Below are positions 50,651 to 63,059 of a stretch of DNA of 64,000 bases, in pieces. Every line of letters starts with the position of its first letter. The first letter of the stretch is position 1. Origin of the DNA: Cheilinus undulatus (Eukaryota; Chordata; Actinopteri; Labriformes; Labridae). The translations under genes and the position numbers were made by a program. The stretch lies in contig NC_054876.1 of assembly GCF_018320785.1 (NCBI RefSeq), positions 6,918,207 to 6,982,206 on the forward strand, in the 5' to 3' direction. The notes below the pieces were generated by a model that was not told the origin of the DNA, did no database searches, and saw only the letters and a program-made list of their open reading frames with translations.

Positions 50651-51360
50651 CTGGGATAACCCTTCTTTTACAGCTGCTTTACATTTAGGGAAAGAATTTA
50701 GGATCAAGGAGAGAATTACACTTTCTTCAGTCATAATTGCTGAACCAAAAACAACTTACAAAAATCATAGAAATGGAAAAACAGATTTTTTTTTCTCTTG
50801 CCTTTTGAGGGTACATCAGACTGAACTAAATGATACTTTTTACAGTAAAAATAACCTGAATTGATGGGTGGACTAATGCCTGTTCATCTCTGTGATCACG
50901 GCATACTGTATTCACTTTAGTCACCAATATTAAGATCTTCCAGGGCAGCGTATACTGATCTACCCCGGCTATATTTGATTTTTTCTCGTCTGTAATATAT
51001 AAATTTAGCACACCTCTCACAGAAACACACAGACTACTCAATCAGCTATTATTACAAGTTTCTTACTGGGGCTGCGGGGCAACTCCGGACTCTGATATGA
51101 ATAAATATAGGCATATAAAAATACAACAAGCATACCTACAGTATGTCCTGCTGCTCTTCCCTGGTAAAACGTGTTTCATACAACTAGATACTGGTGTATG
51201 TATATACACTATGATATTTAATAGTGACTCCTAATTTGCATATTTTTCATTTAAATGTAATAAATATACTGGAGTGATGATTGTTTTTTATTTGTGGATT
51301 AATACAAATGTTTTAGTTTTACCCATTTCAGTTCAGAGTATTGTTTTATTAGAGCACAGG

Positions 51361-52740
51361 ATTTATTGGTATACATACAAAGATAGGTATATACAATTCA
51401 TGACTTGAATCATGACAGTTTTACATTGATTTAACTTGCCTTTTGATGGAGACGTTTCCAATCGGTCTGAACTTAAAACACACAGGGTACAGAGAGCTCC
51501 CAGTGAACCGCTTCAGGGTTTTTTTTCTTTTTTTTTTTTTTTTACAATTTTGGGCACCACAATCGCTGCGGTGTTTGAACATTTCAAAGCTGGAATCAGT
51601 ACATTCTGTGGAAAAGAAATCGCAGTAATACAGTACAAACAGCAGAGGGGCCTTTTGGCTTCTTAATTCATGTTACAGATCAAGCCCCCGACAACAGAAA
51701 CACACCTTTCTTCTCATGCTTACTGAAAGAAAACACCCTCATGTCGCCACACTTACCTCTGGATTTTCTCCCCACGCACATTAAATTATTGCAATTCCAA
51801 ATTATTTTAAGAAAATAAAAACAAAGGCAAGTTTAACAGGCGCACTAATAGACTATCTCATGCAATGTTCTGATTTTTGTCATGTATACAAAGGCATTGT
51901 GTCACGTAGGCTTAGTGTCACCTCAGGTTAGAATTTGAATGAAAGCTCTTTTCTCAACATGATCTCTGTGGACAAATAATAAATATATTAAAACCAGAAA
52001 ATCAACAGTAGAAACGTGTTTTCATTGACACCAATGGATTCAGGTGGTAACACCAGCATTCCTTTATATTAAGATGACTCAAAGCTAGCCGTGTGATGGG
52101 ATTAAATGTCTTTATGATTAGTATACAGATGTGTCAAGTGTCTAAGGTGCACACTGCCTGGAGTAAGCTTAGGTGACAAATCATAGAGTTCACATTTGCA
52201 ATTATTCCGTTTCCCTTTTTCTCTCTTAACAAAGAGAAGAAATAAAAAAGTATATTGCTTCAAAAAACATTTTTTCCTTTTTTTTTGTTGTAATATTGTG
52301 AAACATTTCATTCACCACTTCTCTGGTAGTCGTCTATCTAGACAGAGCATTACATTATCAGTCATAATACATACAGAAAGATGCTGTGAATCCAAGATTA
52401 AACGATCGACGATGGGACGTGACGGTGGCTAATTCCTGGGACCACTTCTTGTAGTCTGTCTGTCTGTGTTGTGTCTGTCTGAGCCCGCCTCCTCTCTACC
52501 AGCAGGGGGCACAATGCGAGCACTGATGTATTGCCTGGGTGAGGGGGAGGGGCTGAGAGGTGAGTCCGTCACAGTCACATTAAGTCAGTCCCGTTATGGG
52601 GGGCCTCGGCGTGTTCAGCTCTGTGACTGAGGGTCTGCAAACCTAGCTGCACATGCTCTCCACCATCCCTCCCTCCCTCCCACCCGCCGCCTCCTACACC
52701 TTGAGTCAGTGAGAAATGTTAAAACACAAACGGGGGCTCC
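51361..52740 (-). other. sptbn4: Probable sptbn4 3' UTR
   Basis: This region follows the sptbn4 stop on the minus strand. It has no recognised repeat apart from T/A runs, GTCT repeats near 52455-52485 and CCCT repeats near 52665-52685. A minus-strand AATAAA (plus TTTATT) at about 51361-51366 could be its end, giving a 3' UTR near 1.4 kb. The extent is inferred. Confidence 0.4.
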
Positions 52741-55700
52741 TCATTTGCTCTTTCCAGACGTGCTGGAGCCCCCTGCCCCGCCTTCTATCTTGTCGGCGAT
52801 TTCAGACGTGTCTAACTTCTCAGAGCCGTCCCCTTTCTCTGACCTCTCCTTCTCAGACCTCTCCTCCCCCTCCGCCAGCTCCGACCTCTCTGACCTGGCG
52901 TCAGCATCGCCCTCTGACTTCTCCTTCCGCTCCGAGGGATCCGGGTCCATGGACGAGGTGCCTGGTTTGTCCCACTTGGCCATGGCTTCGTGTTCAGCTA
53001 TACAGGTGGTAATGTTTGAAGTCCAGGCCTTCAGATCCTCCTGCAGAGACCACATAAAGACACAGGTCATACATACTCCTACGTTACAGTATCGGTCAAC
53101 GCACTGTTCCTTCTCATATACAGTGTCAATAAAAAGTATTCGACCCCCTGGATGTTTTACCCTTTTTTTATTTTATACATCAATCATGGTCGATATAATT
53201 AGGATTTTTTTAACAAAAAAATTGCAAAGAAGCCTCTTTAATGTCAAAGTGAACGAAGATTTCTACAAAGTAATGTTAAATAAAGAAAACTTGTAAGTGA
53301 CTGCATAAATATTCACCCCCTTATTCAACAGAGGTCCAGCAGTGATTGTGTCTGAAGTGATTGTAGTATAAAGACATCTGTGTCTGGAAGGTCCAGTCAG
53401 TCAGTATTCCTGGCTACCTTTACACCATGGAGACAAAAGAACACTCCAAACAACTCAGAGAAAAGGTTATTGAAAAGTATAAGTGCAGGGATGGATACTA
53501 AAACATTTCGATGTTAAATTCATCATCAAGAAATGAAGGGAATTTGGCACACGTTCAAATCTGCCTTGATCAGGTCATCCTCACAAAGTGTATGAAAGAA
53601 GGAGACTAGTGAGAGAGACCACCAAGACACCTGTAACTACTCTGAAGGAATTACAAGCTTCAGCAGATGAGATGGGAGAGACTCTGCAGACAACTGTTGG
53701 CCGGGTTCTTCAGCAGTCAAAGCTTTATGGGAGAGTGGCAAAGAGAAAGCCACTGTTGAAGAAAACTCACGCTATGTTTGTTGGACACCAAAAACCTCAC
53801 ATCACCACAAACACACCATCACCACTGTGAAGCAGGGTGGTGGCAGCATCATGCTGTGGGGATGCTTCTTGGCAGGCTTGTAAAGGTAGAAGGCAAAGTG
53901 AATGTGGCAAAATATAGGAAAATCCTGGAGGGCAATCTTTTTCAGACTGCAAGAAAACTACAGTTTAGGAAAGGATCTATTTTCCAGCAATGACCTGAAA
54001 CATACAATGAAAGCTCGACAGAAATGGTTCAAAGACAACAAGAAGTCATGGCTGGGCTTGAAAAGGGCTGTTCATGCCTGATCCCCATGCAATCTGACAG
54101 AGCTTGGGCAGTTTTGCAAAGAAAATTTGAGTAAAATTACAGTGTTTAGACACACAAGTCTGATGTAGACCTATCCACACAGACTCAGTGCTGTGATTGC
54201 AGCCAAAGTTGACTAAATACTGACTTAAAGGGGGTGGATATTTATACAGTCACTTATTTCACCTTACATAATCTTACTTAGGATTGACTAATTAGCAACA
54301 GGCTTTGAATTCCTCAATTTTAAACTGAGAAATGCACTCTACTTTTTCAAAAGTACCTGTATTTTTCAGGTATAAACATGTATGATTGGAAATATTTCAG
54401 CTAAATTCTTGTTTAGTTGATTGAAATGCCAGATTTGACAGTTTTACAAGACATTTATATTTAGTTCATGTGAAAAACCCCAGTATGCCAGCCAGTTTAT
54501 GAGGATAATCTAGTTACAGTTAAAAATAACTGTTGGAAAGTCAGAACTGACTTTTTTGTCTCATGTAAAAATGAGAGATGTCAGATAGACTTAAAAATAG
54601 CTTTGCTCACTGTATATTAACCCCTCTGACTCCAAAATGTGCATAAACACAAAAATAACCCTTTTAAAATCAACAATTGAAAAAAACAATTATTGTTTAT
54701 CTTATTGGTTATCGGCCATCAGGAATAGAAAATTATTGCCTATTAGTATATGCCCCAAAAAAAAAAAATAATACTACTGCTTATTGTGCATCACTTCTAT
54801 CAGCTATTTAGGAGTTCATAAAGCATATACAGTATTCTGAGGACACTGTCAGCCTGGTGGTCATGTCCTCCTGCCCTCATGTATAGAGGCTGTTGTCCTC
54901 AGAGCAGACGGACCAGCTTCAATGGAGTCTATGGCTCTTTCTTCTCCTATCTGAAAACTCTGAACTCATGCCAACATTTTCCTCTAGCTTCAAGTGTGAG
55001 AGATACAAAAAGTAAGGACATTAAAAATAGTCCAATGTGTGACATTTATTTGCATAAAGTGATTATCAAAAAGGTGGGAAAATGGAACAAAATCTTCTTG
55101 TTGGGTTTATGAGGACTAAAATAAGTCTGTCTCTCAGAGTATCATTAGAAATGGCTCACAAATAAAATGCTGCCTTGTTTTAACAGTAAAACAGCCTTGG
55201 CTTCTATATACCTAAGACCACCAGTGGGTAAAAAATACCCATTAGAGAGTGTTAATCTTTTATAAAGAGAACTGATCAAATAACTAAACAGCTGTTTAAA
55301 CAGAGAAATAAATGTTTCACTATCCGATGATGATCCATTTCATCTTTAGTCTACAAGGACTCACCGTTCAGTCCTGAAACTTTCCAACATTGATTGTATG
55401 TAATGATACAAAAACCAGTCTGTTTTATGCCTTTGGTATCTCTGTTAGAAAGGAGACTATGATAACACCAGGTGTTGAAGAACAAACTTTTAAATAAAGT
55501 CAAGGACTGAAAGACTTAATAATAATATTATGAAACAGACAATGGTAAATTTGACCTAATGTAGGTTTATGAGAAAACAGCTTGGAACGTATTTAATCAG
55601 GTGTAGAGGTGTTAAAAGCGCAGTATGTAATTCTGCCACCAGGGGGCCATGATCAGAATACGGCGTTCTATTCTAAAACTCAAGTTGATGACGTCTGCGT

Positions 55701-58700
55701 GTGCGACTGTCACGTACACAGAAGCATAACAAGCATAGCAGAAGTTGGTGCTGAAAAAGAGGAGGAGTTTGTCGCTAAATGAGGAGCTACCTCCATTGTC
55801 TTGAACTGGTTTGGTTGCAAAAAATCAGACGTGGAGCAAACAATGGTAATATGCTAAGTTTGCTAAAACAGTGCTTACAAAGGATAGCAGCCCATCCAAT
55901 TTATTTCGACACCTCAAACACAAACATAAACCCCAGTATGAAGAAAGCCAGATGATGCAGGAGAAGGAGGCGAAAACCGCGTCTAGTAAAGTTAAGAAAG
56001 TTCCTACTCAGACGAGTATTGCCAATGCACTTGCTCATTGCATTCCTTCTAATAAGAAAAGTAAACAATGGAAGGAAAACTGTCAAGAAGGAGGATTTAT
56101 ATGAATGATCAACTCTAGATACAACATTACTATTTGAATTCCTTTCGCAGTTTTGTAGCATAAAAAATCTGAAAGACATGGCTGGGATTTTTTCTGCGTT
56201 TTGCACAATTTTTGCGACATTTTTTTGGTGCCATGATGAATAAATGCAGAATCTGAGTTTGCATTCTATCATCATTGTGTGCTGATTAACAGCACAATGG
56301 CACTATTTATATGTAGCTTTTATAGTTCAGTAGCAAATTTGATTTTAATTTTACCTAGCAAAAAAGATGGTTTTGAATGTGTTTATCCTCATTTATATTG
56401 TTAATGCAATAAATACCTCAAAATATCGTGAAAATTTTCTTGTCCATAATGCCTATCCCTACCAATCAGTCTGGAGCAGCTGGTCAGGCTGTGGTCAGAC
56501 GCCATGTCCCCCTTGTACACTGTATGATAAATGACGCACGATTGGCTGAAAGTTTGCCCAACTTCCAGGTGATTCATGGGACTCAAAATGTTTGTGTGCA
56601 TTGGCTGAAAATCGTACAGAGCAGCTTTATGCTTCAACTTGCTATCACTGGTTGTCATTTGACATCATTCAAACTTATTTTACCATTTTGACTGTGTTCA
56701 TACTGTCTTTTAATGTGTTTCACGACTTTCACCTGGACTGGTATTTTGGGTTGAACCCCATGTCTTGTGGTCAGTCTGCATTATGCTGCCCTGGTGCATT
56801 TTTAAAACTTATTTCTACAAAAGTGATGTGAGAGATTAAATGTTCTTACCTCATCTTTTGCATGGAACGCAAAGTAGTTTTCTTCATTTAATCTGTTGCA
56901 AAGACAAACAGTGAGGATTGTTAGTCTACATTTACGCCAAAGTTGTGTCTTATTCTTGAGTTGTTGTCAATAATGAATAAATCTTACTTAAGAATGAAGA
57001 CATTCTTCTTCTTCTTGTAGCCCATTGAAGGATCAAATGAGCAGCTACTGAGGTCGACCGGAGGCTCCTCGTTGTACGTGGTGGTGTGGTTTCTGGCATC
57101 CTTGTAGAAGGTCAGCTTCCCCTCTTTCAGCACACAGTATACGTTCACCCAGGACTTACTGTTGGATCAGAATCAAGCATTAAAGGCACCTGGAGGGATT
57201 AAGATTGATCACCTTTCTGGACTTAACTTGGACTAGTGTGAGGAAACCTTTCCTTACGTTTTGGAGGATCTCTCCTTTTACCATTACAAGTGGCCAAATC
57301 AATTAAAAAAAGGACACTGAGTACGTTTATATGAACACATTAATCTGATTAATGGGGATTATAATCTGGTATTTATAATAATCTGATCTGATGCGTTAAC
57401 ATGCACTTCAGTAATGCAAAAGAAATCGAACAATTGACAAAATCATCTGAGCTACTTCAATCCAGCATCAGCAAATCTAATCTATACTTCCTGTAAACCT
57501 AACCTCAGCCGTTTTGTAGACAGGGATATTTGAGTATTTTTCAAGTTTAGTTTGTAAAAGATAAAAGCTGAGTAATTTTTTAGACTGTGTTTCCCCTTTT
57601 TAACCCTGTAAGACCCTGCATACACATATGAGGACTTCACATTTTGGATTTCCTACAACATAGGAATTAGAATTTTTTACAACATTGTAGTTGAAATGTT
57701 GGGATAATTTGCTGTGTGGATATTTTGGGGAATTTGCTTATTATTAAGTATTTTAATGGGAAATTAGAAGATATGTTTATTTTGAAGAGTTTCATTAGAA
57801 GATTTGGGGGTATTTGCCTGATTTTTTTCTGGCATTTTCATGGGAATTTAGGTTATTTATTGTACATTTTTGGGGATTCGATTGGGAATTTGAGGGATGG
57901 GGTTGTTCTTTGAAATTTTAGGAATTTTCATGGACATTTCAGGGAATTGAGCTGGATGTTTCTGCCATTTTCATGGAATTTTGGGGAATGTATTTTTTTT
58001 TGTTTTTAGAATTTTTAATGAAATATGCTTTGAAATTTTGGGAATTTACATCCATTTTTTGAATAGATATATATTTTTGGGCTTTCATGTCTCGACAGAG
58101 GAGGACAGTGGATAGTGATGGAAACAGGGATGAGAGAGTGGGGGAGGGACATGTGGGAAAGGAGCTCCAGGCCAACTTGAACCCTGGCCACCCTGAACCC
58201 AAACCACTAGGCCATCAGCACCCGTTATGTTTAGGCTTTATGATAAAGTTTCACTAAAAGGAAGGTATTAAATTTTAATCCCGATTTAAGGCCAGATTTG
58301 CCTCCCCTGACAATTGTGGGAGAATATCCTGAGTAGAGGTTTATGACAAACAAACTAAATTTCAAACATGTTTGCTATTTATGATTCTAGGTCATAGTGC
58401 TTCTGACAGAGCACTAACAACAAGCAATTAGCCAACCAGATCATACATACTCACCGCTCATAGACATAAACACACCTGTAGCTTCATTCCAGCCAGAATT
58501 TCATTGTGATTCTTTTCCATGTTTTGTGTTTTTGCTGCAACTGTAATACATGCCTGGACAACTTATTGTGGAGGAACAGCGTGCCGACGGTATCAATAGA
58601 CGTCCATGTTTGTTTTTCTTCTGAAGTCACGTGAGGCTGTCGGCAGGTGTGTGGTCTCTTTGGTCTCCCAGTCTGGCCGAGTCGTCTAATGTGTGCTCAG

Positions 58701-61700
58701 AGGATTATAAGATGGAAAATCTGTTGAATTTGTCTTTATGTCTGTGGTTTCCCACGTATTTTAGTCCTTTAAGATTTAAAAATTGTCTAGTGTGTGGCCA
58801 TCCTAAAGGAATTTTGGGTCAGTTTAATGGGATATGTTCAAAATATGTTGAAGAATTTTCACAGAAATTTCCAAGAAAATCCTGTTCAAAGACCAGGCAG
58901 ATGTTTTAACTTATCAGGTCCTACTCATCACAAATAAGTGAGAGAAACTAAAAAAGCTTCCCAAACAAAAGCTCAGGTGTCAGGAAGTTAAGGAAAAGCT
59001 ACTGAGGGCACTGACAAGGAAGCTAGGCTATACAGTGCTGTGGTTGGGTATTCATGCTCTGTTTAACTGTAATTAGAAGATCATGAGGGATTTATTAGTG
59101 TGCATGTAAACGTACTCAGTGACCACCAATAAAATGGCTGTTCAGAGTTATCTCCACAAATGAAGGATAAAGCTAGTTTGGAGAAATTCATCTTTTCCTA
59201 GCTGTGCTCACTTTTGCTTTTGCTGTTCTCACATTTTTCACAGTTTTACACATAATTCCCTGGATTTCTGCCCACGGCTGGAAGCTCAAATACTGCAGTG
59301 TTGTCCTGGTTGTAACCATTTGACTAATAATAATTCAGACTTCTGTCGATCAAATGAGATGGATCATGGAAATCTGTAAGGTTGCTGATTTAAAGAAAGA
59401 AAAACAACATATTTGATAACTCATTTAGATTCATTAAGCAATAGTTAGCATTGTTAGTAAAATACTTAATGACTAATATCAATATGACTGTAAGATGGCT
59501 ACCAAACAATAAAGTTAGCACTAAAGTAGCTGCTAACTATATTTCTTTAATGGCAGTAAAGGTGTTATTAAATAGGCTGTTGGTGTAGCAGCAACCAACC
59601 AGATCAGTCATAAGCAGTGGAATCATAATAATCAAAATTTATTCCTACAATGAAACTAAACTCTAATCGCATGTAAGCTTCCAACCATGGACGTGCATTA
59701 AAACAAAATAGCTGCTAAGGCTGCGCAATATATCGAGTTTTTAGGATATATCGATATATTTTCAAAGGAGATACAGGGTAAGGCAAGATTGTTTATACGA
59801 CATAGTTTATGTTAATAGAACGAAGATGCCAGGCCTCAGCTTGGTGAAAAGATTTACAATAAAAACCACTAACACTGATGTGCTCAGTTAAAAGTTAAGT
59901 ATTGGTGTTAAGTTTTTAATTTATTTTTTAACATGGACTTTATTTTAAAAAATGAAAATAAAACGTATGTGCACATACATTATTAAAAGTCCCAGGATTA
60001 AATCTCTACAAGAGAGAAATACGTGGAGCAACATTAGGGATTTTTAAAATTGTATTTTGTTGTACAAAAAAATAGCTAAGTAGTACAAAAGAATATGTTA
60101 GCGCTTAGATTTTCAGCCACTAAAATTTCCTTTAGGCTAATGAGAAAATAAACATGGTGTAAAATTGACCCTTTGATGATTATAACCTAAGCTAATTATG
60201 TTGGCTTTCATGTACAATTAACCTTCAACTATCACTATCAAGCTAACCATCCTTGCACTAAACATAATGAAGCTGACTGAGCTAGCTTCATACTAATTAA
60301 TGAACAAAATATCCTAGTTTTCAAAAATATGACCCCACTTCCAAAAAAGTTGGGGCGCTTTGTAAAAGATTAACAAAAACAGAAAGCAATGATTTTCAAA
60401 TTCTATAAACTCATATTTTCTTCATAATAGAACATAAACATATTAGATGTTGAAACTGAGTCATTTTTACCATTTCATGAAAAATATTAGCTCATTTTGA
60501 ATTTTGGTACTTATGAAAAACAGCTGGAGGAGCATTTTGCAACTGATGGGGTAAAACTGCAACAGGTCAGTAATGCGACTGGGTATGAAAAGAGCATTTT
60601 AGAGAAGCAGAGTCTCTCAGAGGTGAAAATGGGCAGAGGATCATCAGTCTCTGAAAAACTGTTTTTAAATTGTGAAACAATTTCAGAAAAATGTTCTGCT
60701 ACGTAAAATTGTGAAGACTTTGAACATCCCACCATCTACGGTCCATAAAATCATCAGCAGAGTCAGAGAAATCTCTGTGAGCTGAAGGTCAGTATTGGCA
60801 CCATTCTCTACTAGAAATCACTGCATGGGCTCACAAACACTCAATCAAACCACTTCCAGAAATATTACTATACTGTCTGTCAACACAGTTGGCCATGCCA
60901 TCCACAAATTAAAGTTAAAGCTGTATCATGCAAAGAAGAAGACTTATGTGACCAAGATCCAGAAATGCTGGCATCTTCTCTGGGCCAAAGCTAATTTAAA
61001 AGCAAAATGGAAAACTGCTCTGTGTTCAGATTAATCAAAATTGGAAATTTTTTTTTGGAAACCATGGACACTGTGTCCTGCAGACTAAAGAGGAGAGGGA
61101 CCATTCAGCTTGTTATCAGGTCTGATGGTATGGTGTTGCACTAGTGTCTATGGTATTGGCAGCTTTCATGTCTGGAAAGGAACTATTAAAGCTGAAAGGT
61201 AGATAGAGGTTTTAGGGCATATTTCAGCCCGACGATGCTAAACCACATCCATGACAACAGCATGGCTTCACAGCTGAACTGGCCTGCTTGCAGTTTAGAC
61301 CTTTCACCAATAGAAAACACTTGGAGCATTAATCCAGCAAAGAAGACCCAGGACTGCTGAGCAGCTAGAGTCCTATATCAGACAAGAATGGAACAACATT
61401 CCTCTCCCAAAACTCCAGCAGCTGGTCCCCTAACTTTCCAGACATTTACAGGCTTTTGTTAAAAGAAAAGAGGGTGCTACAAAATGGTAAATATGGCCTG
61501 TCCCTACTTTTTTTGAGATTTGTCATTGCTTTCAAATTCGAAATCCGCTAATGGTGAGTCTCAGTTTCAACATCTGATATGTTGTTTATCTTCTATTGTG
61601 AATAAAATAAGGGATTATGAGGTTCGAAAATCATTGAAGACTGTTTTCATTTCCTTTTACACAGCGTCCCAACTTTTTTGGACTTGGGGTTGTAGAAACA

Positions 61701-62794
61701 CTGAAACTGGGTTCAAATTTCAATGTAAAATGACAACTGTTAGTGGAAGTCGTAACGCTGAATCTGCCAGAAGTGCATGTCTGAAGTTTTAGTTTAAGGA
61801 GTTTCCGTGTGGGTTTTTAACGTCCGTTGTAGCTACATGTATGAGTCTTACATGTAGCAGGACTGAGGCTAAAGCTACATGTCCCTCAAAGCAAAACAAG
61901 CAAAGCAAGGACATGTAAATTAACATCAACATCCCAGTTCTTTTTAAACTGTAAAGCTTCTGTCCTACTATTAGAAATAAAAAGGAAAAGCAAAGAAGAT
62001 TAGACCGTGTGAGGGAGTGAAGCTCAAATCCAAGCAGGAAAGAGCTTCTAATGTTAGCCAAACTACTATTGCATCCAAGACCGGTTTTACTACTAATGAA
62101 TGAAGCATATTATTGTAGCCTTAAAATCAACATAGCAGAGTCTACTGAATAGACTGGCTTTATTTGGTTTTGGAAGCAACGTTTCTTTTTTAATACTACT
62201 ACAAGCTAGTAGGCCAGACATGCTAAACATGCTTTACCAGTTCCTTACATTTTTGCTCTTACCTGGGAGTTTTTGGTCTGGAATAGAAGGAAAGAGTCAA
62301 TATAACCAATACAGGTGGAGTATCCCTCTACACAATGCTTTTCTGCTTGACTTGCCTAGTCTAGTCTGGATTTAAATGCTGTACCTGTTTGGACTCCTCT
62401 GCTGGGCCTCAAGGTCAGAGGTGGTGGCCTTTTTGCGGTAGAGGAAACCTTCGTTATGGGCAGTGTGTGAAGGTGGCTGTGGTGTTGTTGGGGCACCGGT
62501 AGCAGGAGCTGAGCGAGAGCGTCTTGTTTCCTCTGGCTCTTTTGGACGAGGCCTCCGCCTGGGTTTGGGTCGATCCCTGGCACGGGGACGTCCGTCAAAG
62601 CGAGTCACGGGTGCTGAGAGACTGCTAGGAGGTCGATAAGGCTCTCCCCGTGCCTAAGAATAACAGAGAATAGACTCAAGGACATAAAAATACACAGATT
62701 TGTTGTGTTAAACTGAATATCTTACTAACTTACATGTGCTGCTTCTCTCTCCTGGACCTGCTCTACAATCTCTGCCATAGTAGATCTCTTATCC
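52741..62794 (-). CDS. sptbn4: Beta-IV spectrin, C-terminal part (last five coding exons seen)
   Basis: Membrane-skeleton protein that, with ankyrin-G, stabilises channel clusters at axon initial segments and nodes of Ranvier. Exons in transcript order: 62734-62794, 62385-62653, 56988-57158, 56850-56892, 52741-53040. Phases join, giving 280 residues; the earlier exons are right of the window. First comes [16 protein letters not shown] basic Pro/Arg region follows ([16 protein letters not shown], then RRSRSAP), characteristic of beta-IV. The PH domain runs from [10 protein letters not shown] through [34 protein letters not shown] and [25 protein letters not shown] next matches the end of mammalian SPTBN4. 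The tail is Ser/Glu/Lys-rich with repeated RSE/KSE and ends SGKSK. The sptbn4a versus sptbn4b copy cannot be told. The introns hold several transposons. Confidence 0.9.
53121..54285 (+). pseudogene. Decayed Tc1-like transposon lacking its 3' end, in the last sptbn4 intron
   Basis: The left terminus CAGTGTCAATAAAAAGTATT follows TA at 53119-53120, with GATGTTTTACCC as in the 24308 copy. The transposase starts at ATG 53427 ([18 protein letters not shown]) but stops after about 23 codons. Later fragments include [20 protein letters not shown] and [19 protein letters not shown]. Similarity to the 24308 copy continues through CAGTCACTTATTTCACCTTA and fades near 54280; no right inverted repeat was found. 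It is antisense to sptbn4. Confidence 0.87.
54286..55609. other. sptbn4 intron sequence with nothing recognised
   Basis: AT-rich intron DNA without an exon or complete element that I can identify. Confidence 0.45.
55610..56110 (+). pseudogene. hAT transposase remnant with BED-type zinc finger
   Basis: Reading on the plus strand, [18 protein letters not shown] is followed by a broken Cys-x2-Cys part (one Cys codon pair interrupted by stops near 55855-55865). Then [20 protein letters not shown] supplies the H-x4-H half of a BED zinc finger. The last open stretch is 55871-56104. The catalytic region is missing after about 56100, so only the DNA-binding end survives. It lies antisense to sptbn4. 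Element ends are not defined. Confidence 0.72.
57316..59120. mobile_element. DNA element with 20-plus-bp inverted ends, in an sptbn4 intron
   Basis: The left end ACTGAGTACGTTTATATG and right end CATGTAAACGTACTCAGT are inverse copies with one mismatch. GAC flanks both sides (57313-57315 and 59121-59123), suggesting a 3-bp target duplication. No transposase is visible; the interior includes the GGGAATTT repeat block at 57660-58080 and more of it near 58800-58870. A 3-bp duplication fits Harbinger- or CACTA-type elements, but the superfamily is uncertain. Confidence 0.6.
57660..58080. repeat. GGGAATTT-type degenerate tandem repeat (block 1)
   Basis: Short variants such as TTTTGGGGAATTTG, TTTTCATGGGAATTTAGG and TTTTGGGGATTCGATTGGG follow each other with a step of roughly 30-40 bases. 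The plus strand is G/T-rich. The same motif family forms block 2 at 63060-63975. Confidence 0.8.
60330..61692 (+). pseudogene. Decayed Tc1/mariner-superfamily transposon with TA target and both ends
   Basis: The ends TGACCCCACTTCCAAAAAAG and CTTTTTTGGACTTGGGGTTG-type sequence are imperfect inverse repeats of about 27 bases, each bordered by TA (60328-60329, 61693-61694). The plus-strand body holds transposase fragments, including [16 protein letters not shown], the hallmark block around the second catalytic Asp of the DDE domain. Many stops are present. It differs from the other Tc1 relics here and is antisense to sptbn4. Confidence 0.8.
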
Positions 62795-63059
62795 CTGCAT
62801 AGGGGGACAGACATGAGTCACCCAAACAGTCGACACGTCATTATGAGACCTTAAAGTCAGTGGACCTCATTCATCAACCGTCCTTTAGAGCAAATTTGTC
62901 CTTAAAACCCTCTAAGAAGAATCAGACATTCAGGAAAGTTTTCTCTAATTTGTTTTAAGGTGAGAACAAGATCTTAAAAACTCCAGGGTACTCTGACCAA
63001 CATTTGAGTGCTGATATGACAGGATAAAATGTTTACTTTTGCCCTAATCAGCACTTAAA

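Noticed and set aside
52741..62794. Assignment to beta-I, beta-II or beta-III spectrin
   Set aside because: The Arg/Pro-rich [14 protein letters not shown] region and AEHEAMAKW after the PH domain fit beta-IV and not the other beta spectrins as I recall them.
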